Of a stretch of 64,000 bases of DNA, positions 43,262 through 56,561 are shown piece by piece. Source of the DNA: Hericium rajendrae. Its lineage: Eukaryota > Basidiomycota > Agaricomycetes > Russulales > Hericiaceae. A model generated the notes under the pieces. The model was not told the origin of the DNA. It saw nothing but the letters and a program-made list of their open reading frames with translations, and ran no database searches. The translations under genes were made by a program, and so were the position numbers. Position 1 is the first letter of the stretch. Each line of letters begins with the position of its first letter. The DNA lies in NCBI GenBank assembly GCA_033439255.1, contig CM065882.1:620001-684000 (forward strand), read 5' to 3'.

Positions 43262-46200
43262 ATGGATTTGGACGACATAGACGACGCCGCAGCCGCAGCG
43301 CAGGGGTCATCGCTTCCCGAGACTAGGAAAGCTGTGACACCCCAGGAAGCATTGAAGCTATTCGATTCCGGATGGTACGCAACGATCGCGAAAAGGGCTC
43401 GGTGGATGGACCTCATCGGCGACTATGCTGGAAATGAAAGATTTATTGTTGACGGTTAGTCTGATTTCGTAGCGACCAGTAAGATGCTTCGCTGACACTC
43501 CTTGTAGGCGAATCCTTGATTCAACATGTCTTGAATGACCCACTACTTGCTCTTGCGCGACCGGAGAGTGAGTATATGCGTCGAAATGTATTCGTTTGTC
43601 CCGTCGGTATTGATGATCACTCTCACTATTGTCGATCAGAGCCCAGCTTTCAAATACTGCATGCCTTACACACCATCGAATTGTTCCTCGATAATCTACT
43701 GCAAAGGGCGGCCGTATTTGATATTGTGTTCTGGAAAGGTCAGGTATCGCATATATGCGCGTCATGGGTGTGCTCATCGCCGGGTCATTCACAGATGTAC
43801 GCCATCTCACGATCAAGACTGGGTGTGACAATGCCTTCGTCTCCGCCTCTCGGGCTCTGGCTCGGTCGCTGCTGTTCAATCACCTAACGAGACACGCCAA
43901 CCAATTTGGCATCGCCGTCCACGTATTTGATAACCTTGGCGATTTAGAGTGGCGACGATATCAGCGCCATGTGCAGGTATGTGTTTAGTTCGTCCCATAG
44001 GGTATGCAATAGTACCCTGAGTTCGATTCTCTAGCCTATGTTCGCGATGATGAACGACGGGGGAGCATTCGGCGGCGGCAATACCACAGCTTTCGCGCAA
44101 GCTGTCATGCTACAGCGTAGCTTCATTTTTGATCTCTTGTCCCAGGGAGTAGCAGTCGCCCAGCTGACCGCTTTGGAGTTCCGTGATTCGAAGGTCAGCA
44201 TCTATGCGTTAACTCTCTAGAATTCATATATCTGATACAGGTTGGGTACAGATCTTCTCTTTCGTTTACGAGCAACGATTCGATCCAGACGCAAGGAACA
44301 AACTCCCGAAATCGGTGTGGACCGCGACCGCCTCAGGCCTGACTACTCTGGAGGACATTGCTCGTCCGCGCAATCACACTATTGTCGCAACCGATCCCGG
44401 TGACGTTCTGGTCTCCTTGGCATCGGACCTGCTATCATTCAGATCCAATGGGGACTCCTCATATATCGAACTGGTATACTTTTTCCTGCTTCACCTCATC
44501 TTGCTTCAAACCCTGTCTGTCGCCGATCGTGCCCGGCCTTTGGAGCCCTTGGATAGCACTCTGACTTCGATTATCCTCAATTCGTTCTTCCCGACCGCTT
44601 TCCTCGCGACAGAGGCCTTGACCTCCATGAACAATATAGTCCTTCACGTCGATGGCCATGTCTTCACCAGTATGGTCCGTTTCTTCATTCAAAATCCTAC
44701 ACTCTCTCCGTCAAAGTCGGCCGGTGCCAAAACTCAATCTCGGCTTGAATCAATATGGTCCAAAGTCGGATCACCCAAACTCAATCTCTTTGATTTTTAT
44801 GCTCGTTTTCCAGTTCCCGAGCAGAATGCTAGACCCGGCTCAGCGTCGCCTGCTCCTCTCCCGCTCCTTCCGTTTCACAATGATATCTTCGACTCAGAGC
44901 TTGCCTCCATCCATGTTGCTGTCACAGAAGACCAGGACGATCTGCCTCCCGCGAAGGTTGAGTTCAGCCAGGGGACCGCATTTGTAGACGATAAACATTG
45001 GCATGCACACAAGCGGGCAATCCTTCCGAAACATCTAGGCGGCGAGGACGACAAGCAGCTTACTGCGTGGCAGCTCAAGAAGAAGCTCAAACGCGATCAG
45101 GTGTTTATGTCGGGCCTCCAGAGGCTCGCTGCGACGTTGACAGGTGCTTCGGGCGCGCGTCTCGAGCCGATGGTCATAGTGCCAGTTGGACGGCAATCAG
45201 GGTCTTCCAAATCGAAAGCTAGGAAGGACACTGTAAGTCACTTTTATGGTCCTTGTTGTACTTATTTCCTGAATGCATGGTCATATCGCAGAAGCCTGTG
45301 CAGCAGCAGAAACCTTCACAGGAGCAGCGGGGTCAGAAATCTAAAGCTGTTCCTCTCAGCAAGGCGGACAAGATTCGACAGGACAATATGAAAGTCAAGC
45401 TCGACAAAGAGGATGTCGAACATCTGTCGTGGTGGCAAGGCCATCTTGCTCAATTAGAGAAGATGACTCATGACGAGAAAGCACGGCATCTTGAAAGTCT
45501 GTCCCGCAACAAGAGAAGCCAGCGCGGTTGGCTGGCTATCGAGATACGTCTGTATGCTGTGGATTTAGAGATGCGTGAATGGGTGGCCGACCCAGCACGC
45601 GAGGATCCAGCCGTTAGGGACAGGCATACCGTATCTATCATGCGCACGGTCAAGGACCTTTACGAGTCGGCTGGGCTTTCGCTGGCTGCGCTGTCCATAC
45701 TCGACACTATTCTCACTTGCCTCGGATTCTCGGATTACGTTGAGTCAATGCATTCTCATCTTTCCGAAGCAAGCAACGTCGATCGGCCGTTGAGCTTCGA
45801 AGTTTTCAAAACTTATCAAATCCAAGAGCAAAAAGCCTGTGCACAAGTTCATGCACATCACTGAGCATCCTGTACTTTGGCAATTGCGACTATTCGGGGA
45901 ATATATGGACCGCAGCATGGATAGCCAGCCTGATCCTCGTGTCAATTTCAGACCAGACGCTTGGCAGAGAGAAGTCCTGGATTGTCTGGACGAGCAAAAA
46001 TCTGTGTTAGTTGTGGGTAAGCATGCAAGGTCCTGTCACGATTGAATATTCTAAGCATCCCATTCTGTAGCACCTACTAGTGCCGGGAAGACATTCATAA
46101 GCTTTTATGCAATGGAGCAAGTCCTCCGCGCTTCCGACGATGGTATCATTGTCTACGTCGCGCCAACGAAGGCACTTGTAAATCAAGTTGCTGCGGAAGT

Positions 46201-49200
46201 ATATGCACGCTTCCGCAAGGAAGTGAACGGGAGTAAGTAAATCATTTACTGAATGGGAGCTTTTCTCATTCGGGGCACAAATCTCTTGCGCTTTTGATCT
46301 AGGTACATGCTGGGCTGTTCACACCCGGGACTATCGTGTGCATAACCCTCAGAAATGTCAGATCTTGGTCACAGTACCGGAAATGCTTGCGATAATGCTT
46401 CTCTCCCCTGCCCTTGCCCGAAACTGGACGGGGCGTATTAAGCGGTGTGTCAGTGTGTGTAGTCAGTATACCGACAGTACTAACACAACTCCAGAATTAT
46501 ATTGGACGAAATTCACACCATCGGTCAGCAAGAAGAAGGCGCAGTGTGGGAACAGATTATTTTGTTATCACCGTGCCCGATCATGTTCGTCTCTTAACTC
46601 GCTTTCGTGGAATCATGTCAGCACCTGCTTATGCACATAATCAGAGGTCTGTCAGCCACGATTGGTGAACCGGAGACGTTCAGCAATTGGCTCCATGGTG
46701 TTCAACAAGCCAAAGGGATTCCATATCAATTCATACAGCACCCACACCGGTATTCGCATCTCAGAAAGTTCGTGTACCTTCCGCAGATCTCGAGCGTTGA
46801 TGCGCCAGATGAGTTCAAGGGTTTGAACAAGTCTCAGCTGAGCGGAAGAATGCGGTTTATCCACCCGGTATCGACACTAGCATTCGGTGCCGTTGAAATC
46901 CCTCCAGACTTCAGCATGGAATCTGCTGACTTGCTTCAACTGTATGAAGCCCTTCAACTATGCTCTACAAACCTCGGCGGGGATCTAATACGTCTGGATC
47001 CCATCACGTTCTTCTCTGCCAAGGCAATGCTGATGCAGAAGGACATACTGCGATACGAAGCGGAGATGAAAGCCATACTCTCGAAGCTTCTGTCGTCAGA
47101 TACGATTGAGCTATCGCCACCAATCCGGAAAGTTATCCAGAAGGTTCAGAACCCTATCATCGCGAAGCAGGACGAGAATGTTTTGAATATGACCCCAAGC
47201 CGCGGTCAATTCCTCAGCGGCCTCCTCCCGCTCCTCGCCGATTTGAACTCAAGTGGTGACCCTCGTACGTAAACCTATGTTCGCAGTAGTGATCGCTTTC
47301 TCATTGCGTTTTCAGCCTGCTCTTCTATTTAACTTCGATCGGCATAATATTGAGGTAATGGCCCATGCAATCTGCGATGCTTTGCATTCTGGGGAGAATG
47401 CATGGCGCGAGAAAAGTGCCGAATGGGCGCGCAAAATCAAGCAGTGGAAGACATGGCAGTCCCAGGAAAAACAACGCACGAGACTCGCGGAGCAGGCAGC
47501 CAATCGGCAAGGCGGTGACGATGACAGAATAGCCATGCAAACTGAGCAACGGTCCTGGGAAAGCTATTTCGATCCCAATGACCCATCACCGCAGTTCTCA
47601 TTTGCGAACTTTGCTGTTTACTCGAAAGAGGACTTAGCAGATGAAATCAGCGACCTTTCTTGGACATCCACTCCAATTTGGCTCTTCAACGCTCTATGGA
47701 GGGGCGTTGGTGTACATCATTCCGGGTTGAACAAGAAGTACAGGGCGCTGGTCGAACGGTAAGTATCAGCTTCACTATCAAGTCAAATGGCTTGTGCTAG
47801 ACACATAGTTGCAGTCTGTTCCGTGTTGGTTTCCTTCGAGTGGTCATAGCGACAGGTAATGCATCCCCTTTAATTTGTGTCATGGTCTTATATGCATGAT
47901 GTAATGATAGGTACTCTTGCATTGGGTATCAATGCTCCCACTAAAACGTCTATTTTCTGTGGAGACTCGCCGTTCCTGACAGCACTTACAGTATGGTAAC
48001 CATTTTTAAATGCGTATTCAATAGCTCATACCTTCTTTCTAGTATCGACAATGCGCAGGGAGAGCCGGACGCCGTGGATATGACCTTCTTGGAAAAGTCG
48101 TATTCTATGGGCTCCCCATAGACCGCGTGCAGCGGCTCATTCTGTCGCGGCTCCCTCGATTGACTGGGACTTTCCCTCTATCCTCGACTTTGTGCCTTCG
48201 TCTTTTCAACCTTCTGCATGCCTCGGATCGTGCAGAATACGCAAAGAAAGCCATCACAAGTGTCCTCCAACTTCCCCGGATTAGCTTCGGCTCTGAAGTT
48301 GGCCACGAGCAGCTATTGCATCATTTGCGCTTCAGCATTGAATACCTGCGCCGCGCTCATCTTATAGACATTGACGGAGGACCGATCAACTTGTCTGGTG
48401 TGGCGTCCCATCTTTATTACACTGAACCAAGCAATCTGGCTCTTGTGGTTCTCCTTCAAAACGGCGTACTGCACGAAATATGCGAGCAGCCCAGTTTGAT
48501 CCAGGCGAAAACTGATTTCATCCTCCTCATGTGTCATTTATTCGGTCGACGGCACTTACCCGATGTCTACGCCCACGCATCCAATATCCGCAGCATCATT
48601 CGGAAGAGCCCCTCCATTGTCATCCTGCCTGAAATGCTGCCGACTGCCCGCGACGTTCTACAGAGACACCATCACGAAATTCTGCGTATCTTCACATCAT
48701 ATGCACTCACATTTGCCTCGCAACACTCAGATCGATATGGCCCAGACGACCAGTTACCTTTGAGCAAGGCTCTGCCCATCGAAGCTGACAGCCCTTCTCG
48801 GTTGAAAGACCACCTCTCTAGCACTGCTATTCGGCCCATAGCACGCTCGCTATTTGTTGCTAATTCTGGGCATGATGACAATTTCGGCAGTGTTGGAGAG
48901 CTAGCACGCTCCGCAAGGCGCGGAATTTATCTCAACGCGCATGCAATCCCTGCCGTTGAGCGCCTCATAGGTGTTGGAGCCCCACTTGCGCTCAACGCCT
49001 ACATCTACGACTTCTATATGCATGGCCAGATCCAAGCGCTCTCGTCCGCGAATGGCATTCGACGTGGAGACGTCTGGTATTGTCTCAAGGACTTTCATAT
49101 GATCCTCATGTCGCTGCGGGGAGATCTCGAACAGCTGCTGATAAGGACCTCTCAGGCAAAGCGCATGCAGACGAGCGAGACGAACGATGGCAGTCCAGAG

Positions 49201-49407
49201 GCTGGAGAATTCGGGGCCGAATCGGATAGTGGGTATATGTCATTCAACGCTATGAAAGACGATGGCGAGGTAGACGAAGAGGATAAAAATGCGGGCGTAT
49301 CGATTCCGCGCCCGGATGGCATAGACGATCGTGATTGGAGGGTCTATGAGGTCGTCAGTGGCTCCTTAAACGAGTTCGAGGAGAAATTCAAGGCAATGTG
49401 GGCGTAA
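43262..49407 (+). CDS. DDX60-like Ski2-family RNA helicase with an apparent one-base frameshift
   Basis: Very large superfamily-2 helicase. Start [15 protein letters not shown] at 43262; stop at 49407; more than ten introns. The N-terminal half (to about 45800) has the DDX60-type region including FDIVFWK and [20 protein letters not shown]. The helicase core follows: [16 protein letters not shown] (Q region), [13 protein letters not shown] (motif I), [25 protein letters not shown] (DEIH, motif II), [10 protein letters not shown] (motif III), [42 protein letters not shown] (motif VI), then the Ski2-type C-terminal helical region. Human DDX60 aids antiviral RNA sensing; the fungal role is unknown. 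At 45808-45811 a run of four A where three would keep the frame separates LSFEVFK from [14 protein letters not shown]; no intron signals explain it. Sequencing error, a null allele, or recent decay are all possible; elsewhere exons look intact. Confidence 0.85.
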
Positions 49408-49852
49408 AGTCGTCGAGCGATATGGATAGACCATGCATGTCTCGATCTTCCATTTGATCCTGAATATTGTACCTTCCTTACATATGAGCACTGTATAAAT
49501 CAGACGGCCTTCTTAGATCACCAGAATCCATACTGTCGAGGCTTGAAGGCCCAGTGAAATAATGAAACATTTTGCTCGAGACATTGAGAGTAAAATCCTG
49601 TGATATCGATATCCCAAGTGATGCAATGAATATCGACTAACGACAGAGGTTCCCTGTCCAATTATTCTACAACATTCCGACTCGTAAACCTGTAATTACA
49701 ATTAATACGGTACCTGCCGAAAGCGTCTGGACTACGGTACTATGAGTGCACGTGAACTGGCGTGGCATAGCGATGTCATCGAAACTCGTCAAGGTCGTAA
49801 ACCTCCCCAGAACACAATTTCATCTCGCCTCAATCATATCTATGTGCATCGG
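49408..49852. other. Intergenic region between convergent DDX60-like and SulP genes
   Basis: Shared 3' flank of two genes that end towards each other. AT-rich; no gene. Confidence 0.5.
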
Positions 49853-52750
49853 TCAATATCGAGGAGTGTTACTCTCGCTCGCGATGTGGCCGATGGCCGT
49901 CGCGACGTCTGAGAAGAATGAGTCCTCGCCGAGCAGGCGGACGACCCCGCCGCGGTCGAAGGACGAGCGCACGGATGGGCGGAGGTGCGTGATGAGTACG
50001 CGCACGTCGCGGCTCTGCGTGTGTTCCATCAGCTCCTAGTCAACCGCGTGATGAGGGAGAACGCACCAAGTATTCCTGCAGCAGCTCGTGAAAGATCTGC
50101 ACCGCTCTGAACAGCAAGAGGTCATTTTCAGTAGCCACCTTCATTCTGAAAGACAGCGGGGCACGCACGAAGCATCGCACGCCTCCACGTCCGCCATGTG
50201 GAATACGATCACGCGTGCCTGCGGCCTGCGCGGCTCCTCCGACGGGTGGCTCGGGTCTACGCCATACAGCTCTAATCGCCGCAGGCGCTCCTTGAGCTGT
50301 GCTGTGTTCGCTGTTAAATGCATCGTAAGGAACATTAAACAAGTGAAAGCAGGCAAGCGAGGTGACAAACCAAAGTCGAGGCTATCCCGGATGCGCACGA
50401 TCAGCACGCCCGGCAGATCTTCTTGTGCCTCCGGAGTCTCGTTGACGGGTTTCCAGCGGTCCGTGCCAGGTATGCGACCCTGCGACGATCCGACAATCAG
50501 CCAGTGCGGAATCAAGGACAGGAGGAGTACACACGAGGATGGTCATGCGCGTTCGCGAAGAGCGCCGCACGACGAGCAGCAGCGAGATCACAAGGCTGAC
50601 GATGACGCCGACCTGCACGCTCCAGAGTATAGTAAGGATAAATGTGAGGCTCATGAGCATCAGGTCAATCCATGCGCTCATCCTACACGGTTCACATTGT
50701 CAGAGATTCAAAGCTAACAGAGTAGAGGAGCACACACGTCCAATAGAATCCTACATCCTCCGGCGTCTCGGCGAGCAGGGTGAACACTACAAGACAGACG
50801 CTGTTTTTCTATCAGTGACTGCACATGAAGCGACGTACGAAAAGCGCATACATGGACCCTAAGACACACTTCGGCAGGAAATACAGCCATGGTAGAAGGA
50901 AGAACGTCGCGAGGAGAATGATGCCCGCGCACACGAGCGATGCCATCTGCGTACGCCCGCCGACGTCGCCGTTAATGCGAGACCTGCAAACCGGTCAGCC
51001 AAAAAAATCCAAATTGTGTAAAAGCGAACAGATAAGCACCGCGTGATGCTTCCAAAGGCAGGCAGAGTCCCCGGCACAAGGCTCCCCGCAAGATTAGCTG
51101 CCCCAAGAGCGACTAGCTCACGGTTCGGCGACACGGGGTAGCCGAACTTCGCGGCATTCTGCTTTGCAGCGACGATCGAGTCCAGAAAGCCGATGATGGA
51201 AATTAGTCTACAGCGCATATAAGTACACGACGACAGGAATGAGGGACAAGGGAAGGGATACGCACACAGCGGTTCCTGTCGTCCCGCTCAGGTGCCGCCA
51301 ATGGCCATGATGCAGCTGCAGCGGGAAGCGGAGGAAGTGACTGTTAGGGTGGACGGGCACGGATCCAAGGACGGAAATGCCGTGATGCGGGAAGTGCATG
51401 TTCGCGGACATAACTTAGATAGGTTAAGATCTTAGACACATACAGTGCAGATAGGAACGTACTGGTAGCACCGATCACGACGACGAGGACTTCGGGGATA
51501 CGTTTGACCCAGCCAAGGCCGATGTTTTTGCCTGCGCTGCTCAACGCGTTCTTCGAATACCTGCGGAAGACGTGCATATGAGAAATTGCATGCAAAGGAC
51601 CGAGCGCCAGACGTACCGAAGCACAATGAGGATGCCCACCGCGCTGAAGCTGACGATCGCAGTCGGGTCGTGCACCTTGCCCTGCGACACGGCACGGACG
51701 AGGAACAGCACCTTGTCTAATGTCGACTCGGGGGGCGGATGGAGCGTTGCTTCAAGCGCGCTGAGGCCGAGCATGGGTATCAGCTGTTCACTGTAGTCAT
51801 GGTTAGCATTGATATAAGGATAAGAAAGATAGACGTACATGAGGATGACGCAGGCAACAGCAGTGATGAAGCCCCGAAGCAGTGCGCGCGAGAGCACGAC
51901 GTCGATGAAGCCAAGACGGAAAAAACCCAGTGCAAACGAGATGAGGCCAACCTGGACCGTGATCGCGCTCGCAACGGCCATGCCGATCTGCTCGGCGTCC
52001 CGCTCAGAACTGCTAGCTGAAGGAACGTCCGAATTGTGGATGGCAGCGGTGACGGCTTGTCCGATAAGCAAAGAAAGGGCTGCTTCTGGAGCGACGTTGA
52101 GTTGACGGGAGGTGCCGAGGAGGGCATAAAATATGGCTGGTATGGATGCAGAGAACTACGGCCGTGAGCATTCAGACGAAGATAGGAGAAATAAGAAATC
52201 AGAAATCAGACGTACAAGACCAGTGACGGGGCTGAGATGTGCAAGAGACGAGGCATAGGAAACACTCTGTGGTATGAGCATTGCGGCAATTGTGACGCCT
52301 GCCAGGACATCTCCGCCCAAGCTATCACGACGATAAGTAAAGTCAAACGCCAAATCGCGCAAGTCAACTCACAGATGGAAAGAGTAATTGGGTATCCATT
52401 GGAGCGAGGGTATGTAGTACTTGACTTTGGCCCACCGCGACTGTGTGCGACTGGGGCCTATTGACAGGTTGATGGATGCTGCACGCGAGCGCACCAGTGT
52501 CGACGGAGGGCCAGCGGGCGATTTGCCTTTGCTTAAATCTGAACAGTGTGTTATATCAGCATCTCAACCTACATCAAATATATTTGATTCAAGACTTACC
52601 CGCTATAGCGGTCGCACCATAGCCTCTCTCCAAATCGCGCTCACTCTGGGTCCTCGATTCGGGCCCAATCAGCCTCTCACCTTCGGACTCTCCACCCTGC
52701 CACGGTCTGCGTGGTGGAGCGAAGGTCGCACTTGTGGGTGTGCTTGACAT
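49853..52750 (-). CDS. SulP-family sulfate permease with C-terminal STAS domain
   Basis: Plasma-membrane anion transporter, sulfate being the expected substrate. Start MSSTPTSATFAPPRRPW at 52750; stop at 49853; about a dozen exons. Family stretches in order: GDVLAGVTIAAMLIPQSVSY (first helix signature), SPAIFYALLGTS-like SASIPAIFYALLGTS, LNVAPEAALSLLIGQAV, VGLISFALGFFRLGFIDVVL, LLRGFITAVACVILM, LISIIGFLDSIVAAKQNAAK, PNRELVALGAANLAGSLV, and LPAFGSITRSRINGDVGGRT. The STAS domain begins near DLPGVLIVRIRDSLDF and continues through ARVIVFHMADVEACDAS to the C terminus ATAIGHIASESNTPRY. The 110-residue N-terminal cytosolic part is variable. No break seen, though I did not resolve every intron to the base. 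Confidence 0.9.
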
Positions 52751-55342
52751 TTGCTGCGACGGCAAGAACGGCGGCTTGTTCGTCGTCGTCGTCGGTTATC
52801 AAGTGCTGCAGGCGGCGAGACACGAACAGGCTGAAGGACAAATGTTAACATGTTGGGCCGTCGGCAACTTCGGCGACTGCTAACTTTTCAATCTTATCTT
52901 ATCTCGAAAATAGACACTTGACCAATCAGAGCGCGAGCTTTATTACCTTGCTTGTCAAGGTATCTCGCACCCCCGTAATTATTAGCGCCCCGACTCACAT
53001 CGTCAACAAGAACAAACAAAGGCTCGGCACACCTACTATTCTGTCTAGTGCTCCAGTCATGTATCGGAACCCTTTCTCTCGTCGTTCTTGATCTTTCTAT
53101 GCTTAAAATGATATATACCGCCTTTGTTGTCTTAAAATTGGACGGGCAAGAAGTTTTTTACAACTCGAAGAGCCGACATTGTGACCAGTCACACAATCGG
53201 TGACTTTAGTCACAGCTCCCATTTCGACAATGATCCTACAATTCACCAGCATCCAGAGCAGTCGGTGCTGCCTAGTGCATATCTTCGACATCCCATGAAC
53301 CAACAAGTGAATTTGAGGTGAGTAATCTAACAGCTCCTGCAGCAAATATGAACATGCCTATGCCGGTGGCAATCTCACCTAGCAGACTGCAGACCCGACG
53401 TGCACCTGCGCACGGTCCAATCCCTCAGCAAACTGCTTGATCCCAGCTTCATTGTCCCCCCGACACTCACTCGCAAGCTCCCCAGATGAAACGTTGCATA
53501 AGCTGAACACGCACGGGACGATCTCCGACAGGGTCTCAAGGTGTGTCCTCCAGACTTACGCATGTCTGCAGCATGCAGCATTTCTTCTCAGCCTCCAAAA
53601 TCAGCAAAGGCCTAGATCACGCCCTCTGCGGGACCAGGTGTGAGAAGTGATTGGTCACTCCTCAGAGTCCGTATGCAAGCGCGACCGGCGGCGAAGGAGA
53701 ACACGGGCAAAATGAGGGCGTCCGACGGGGTCCACGAGTCAGCATGCTGGGGCTTGCTGGCAAGGGTGCGATGGCAATGCTGAGGTCCATGGGCAGCCTT
53801 GCTGCTCCTGTTATTCACCCGGGATCCTGTGGTCTGCAGATTCATGGCTTGCACAAATGAGGCATCCACCGGCACCACATGGCCTATCGTAAATTCACGA
53901 TTCTGAAGCCCACCCTTGCTTTTCAGCCTATGATTGACTTAGATGAAGACAGAGGACAGTCATTGGGGAATATGTGCTAGCGCACAATGTCTGAGCTCAT
54001 TATACATAAGAGGGATGAAATATTTTTCGAGTTACTTGTAATAAGACCACAGACACGTCGCAACCAAACTTTTCAATGCTCTTAAGCTTTATGTGACACC
54101 CATAAGACCCTCTCATACGACGAAGCTGATTTCTTCATAAAGACGAGCAAGGTTTATGCCGACACAGTCGGCGCTTCCCTAGTTCTCCGAGTCTGCCTGG
54201 TATGTGCCATGATGATGCAGGCGGTTTCTCAACATGTCTAAGGTAAGTATGCCATTCAACATTTTTTCTGTCAGACTGATGTTGACAGAAAAATAACAGA
54301 AGCCTCCCTGTCATCCTGAAGGTATGTCATATCACTAACAGTGCCCGGGTACTCCATCTGATGCTATTCGAGCCTAGCCTGCTCCATTCAGACATGTGTC
54401 ATAAGGAACATGTTCAATCCAGATAAGTGCGAAGGACACTTGCACAATCTATACGAGTGTTGCGCTGTGATGTATGCGTCCGGCGAGGCGAAGGAGTTGA
54501 GCTCGTGTCCCATGGAGAGTGTTGTGAAGCGGTGGTTGCAGGCTCATCCTCCGGCGGGAAGAAGAGCTGAGCGATACGACTAGTCTTGTATTATGTGGAA
54601 CGGTAATATCATGGACTCTTTTGACACTGAGTACGTGTTCCTCCGATGCCAGAGTGAGATTGCTGATTTCTTTGTAGTCCCTGTGTAGTGCTATGTACAT
54701 CACCCTTTTTGTACCGATCGAGCGAACAAAGTAGTTGCACTGCCATCGACTCTTATGTAGGTGCGTGTTGAAGGACTGAAGTTATCTAGAAGTACTTATC
54801 TGCCTTGTTGCGGAGCTGGACGCCTATGTGACGAAGCGACAGTACTACTATTAATTGCGTCACACCAGGATCGATGTTGATGAATTCTGATACCGTTATG
54901 AGCTTGTCATCCGTGTTTTGATATCCTGGACACGTTGGTGGGAAGTTGAATCACGATGGACAACCTCGTGGCGACCCGGCGGTTGCTGCGGCTAGTCCTT
55001 ATATCTTTCGAACTGCACTCAAATGTCTTTACGTTCAACGTTCATCCTTCTGCACTGGACCGCCAACTACTCTGGTGGCATTTTGCGCGGTCGTTTCTCG
55101 ATTTCCTTCGCGAGTCCTGTCAAGTATTCTCATAGGTCGGCAAGGTCAGATACATTCTTCTAGTCGCGTCGCCGTATTGACGCGTCTCATCAGCAACCTT
55201 TGACGTTAGCCACAGCTCTTGATCGGGTCTGTATCTGAGGATCGCACAGCCAGTTGACTTGGGCCATAGGTCTGTCTATCAACTGAATGGCCAGATCAAC
55301 GATGACCATGCTCATATATTCATCAGTCGTTATTGAACAGTT
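52751..55342. other. Long intergenic region (2.6 kb)
   Basis: Includes the SulP promoter at its left and the F-box-like gene's promoter at its right. Only short open frames on both strands; no protein domain, tRNA or repeat that I recognise. Could hold a noncoding RNA or decayed sequence. Confidence 0.45.
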
Positions 55343-56323
55343 ATGGCCCCTTTTATCCCATCCGAACTCGTCGTCAAAATCATAGAGCATGCCTATTACC
55401 TGCACAGGTACGGCCGCGAGGCAGACGTAAAGACGCTAGCCACTTGTGCCATGGTGTGTAAACAATGGTCCAGCTGCGCACGCAAACTTTTGTTCTTCGA
55501 GGTCGATGCAACCTCTCGTGGCGTCCCAGCGGACTCTCTCTTGACCGATTTAGAAGGGCCAAGTACCTGCACTCGATCACTCAAGATTACGGCCAGTCGC
55601 CAGCCGACTATACCGGACTTCATCGCCGTACTCTCACATTTTCCCGCCATCTATCATCTCGATATCTTCGTCGACTGCATTGTTGAATTAACAGAATTCG
55701 AGGTGGCGCAGCTGGTCGCTCTTCCGATCAAGCTCCGAGCACTGACATATTTTGGAATCGGCATGGATGCATCGCGTGTCTTATACCAGCTTATGGCCGT
55801 CTGGCCGAGCATCGAATTCCTCCATCTTACATCACTGGGTAGACTGGCGCCTCCCCCAGCAGAACGCCCGCCCTTCTCGCTCTACGAACTGGCGATGGGT
55901 GACGGCGGCATGTCATACCCGGAGCCCGTTTTACGCTGGTTCCTACCTCCCATCCCAGCAGGCCAGCACGGCAGCACCAACATCATGGCCATCACATTTG
56001 CAACGGGGCACGCTTATGACACACTCATGGAATATGCGCCCTACGTGCGTTCCCTTAGCCTGTTCTGCCCGCGCTTTCCTCCTCAAGATTTCTTCGAACG
56101 CTTTGGCGCACTGGAGGAGCTTACTCTCGCCGGCTTCCTCACTGCCGAGACAGAGCAGATTGAACCCGGAGTCCCGGTGCTGCCGCGGACAGTTCAGCAT
56201 CTGCGGCTCAATGGAATAGAGGGAACAGCCAGGTGGAGGTTCATGAGCTATGCGGTGGGATTCGTGGAATCTGATCTTCCGCGGCTCAGGCGTGTGTCAC
56301 TCGATGGTGTATTTGTGTATTAG
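55343..56323 (+). CDS. F-box / leucine-rich-repeat-like protein, single exon
   Basis: 326 residues without introns. The N terminus (IPSELVVKIIEHAYYL...LATCAMVCKQWSSCARKLLF) fits an F-box: two helices with the L/I-P-x-E-L-x-x-I pattern and a VCKxW motif. The rest has irregular Leu-rich units (LKITASRQPTIPDFIAVLSH, YHLDIFVDCIVELTEFEV, IEFLHLTSLGRL, VRSLSLFCPRF, LEELTLAGFL, VQHLRLNGI, LRRVSLDGVFVY) of the kind seen in the expanded F-box families of agaricomycetes. Probably a substrate receptor of an SCF ubiquitin ligase; substrate unknown. The start ATG at 55343 directly precedes the F-box. Confidence 0.72.
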   Translation: MAPFIPSELVVKIIEHAYYLHRYGREADVKTLATCAMVCKQWSSCARKLLFFEVDATSRGVPADSLLTDLEGPSTCTRSLKITASRQPTIPDFIAVLSHFPAIYHLDIFVDCIVELTEFEVAQLVALPIKLRALTYFGIGMDASRVLYQLMAVWPSIEFLHLTSLGRLAPPPAERPPFSLYELAMGDGGMSYPEPVLRWFLPPIPAGQHGSTNIMAITFATGHAYDTLMEYAPYVRSLSLFCPRFPPQDFFERFGALEELTLAGFLTAETEQIEPGVPVLPRTVQHLRLNGIEGTARWRFMSYAVGFVESDLPRLRRVSLDGVFVY

Positions 56324-56555
56324 GCGAGTTCGCTGATAGGCGCGTGTTCTTCGACCTTGGGGAGGTATGCGGCAAAAAAAGGGATTGAGTTATCGTTTTG
56401 TGAACCTAGGCGTTGGGTAAGTGGCCCTTGTATATCGATGAGTTCAGGATTGATCAGCCGAGAAATAGTGGATAGGATATCCTGTCCGGGTGGACCATTT
56501 CCCTCGTGAATGGAGGATTGAGACTTTATACCGTATGAATACAGGAAACTAATGT
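56324..56555. other. Intergenic DNA between the F-box-like gene and the putative LTR
   Basis: No gene. The left limit of the gypsy element must lie near its right end. Confidence 0.4.
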
Positions 56556-56561
56556 TAGAAT

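Noticed and set aside
45803-45826. Programmed +1 frameshifting in the DDX60-like gene
   Set aside because: No slippery codon context, pseudoknot or stimulatory element seen, and related helicases are not known to use it; an indel is simpler.
52751-55342. Hidden gene or tRNA in the long intergenic region
   Set aside because: No tRNA B box with matching arms and no frame with plausible exon continuity was found.
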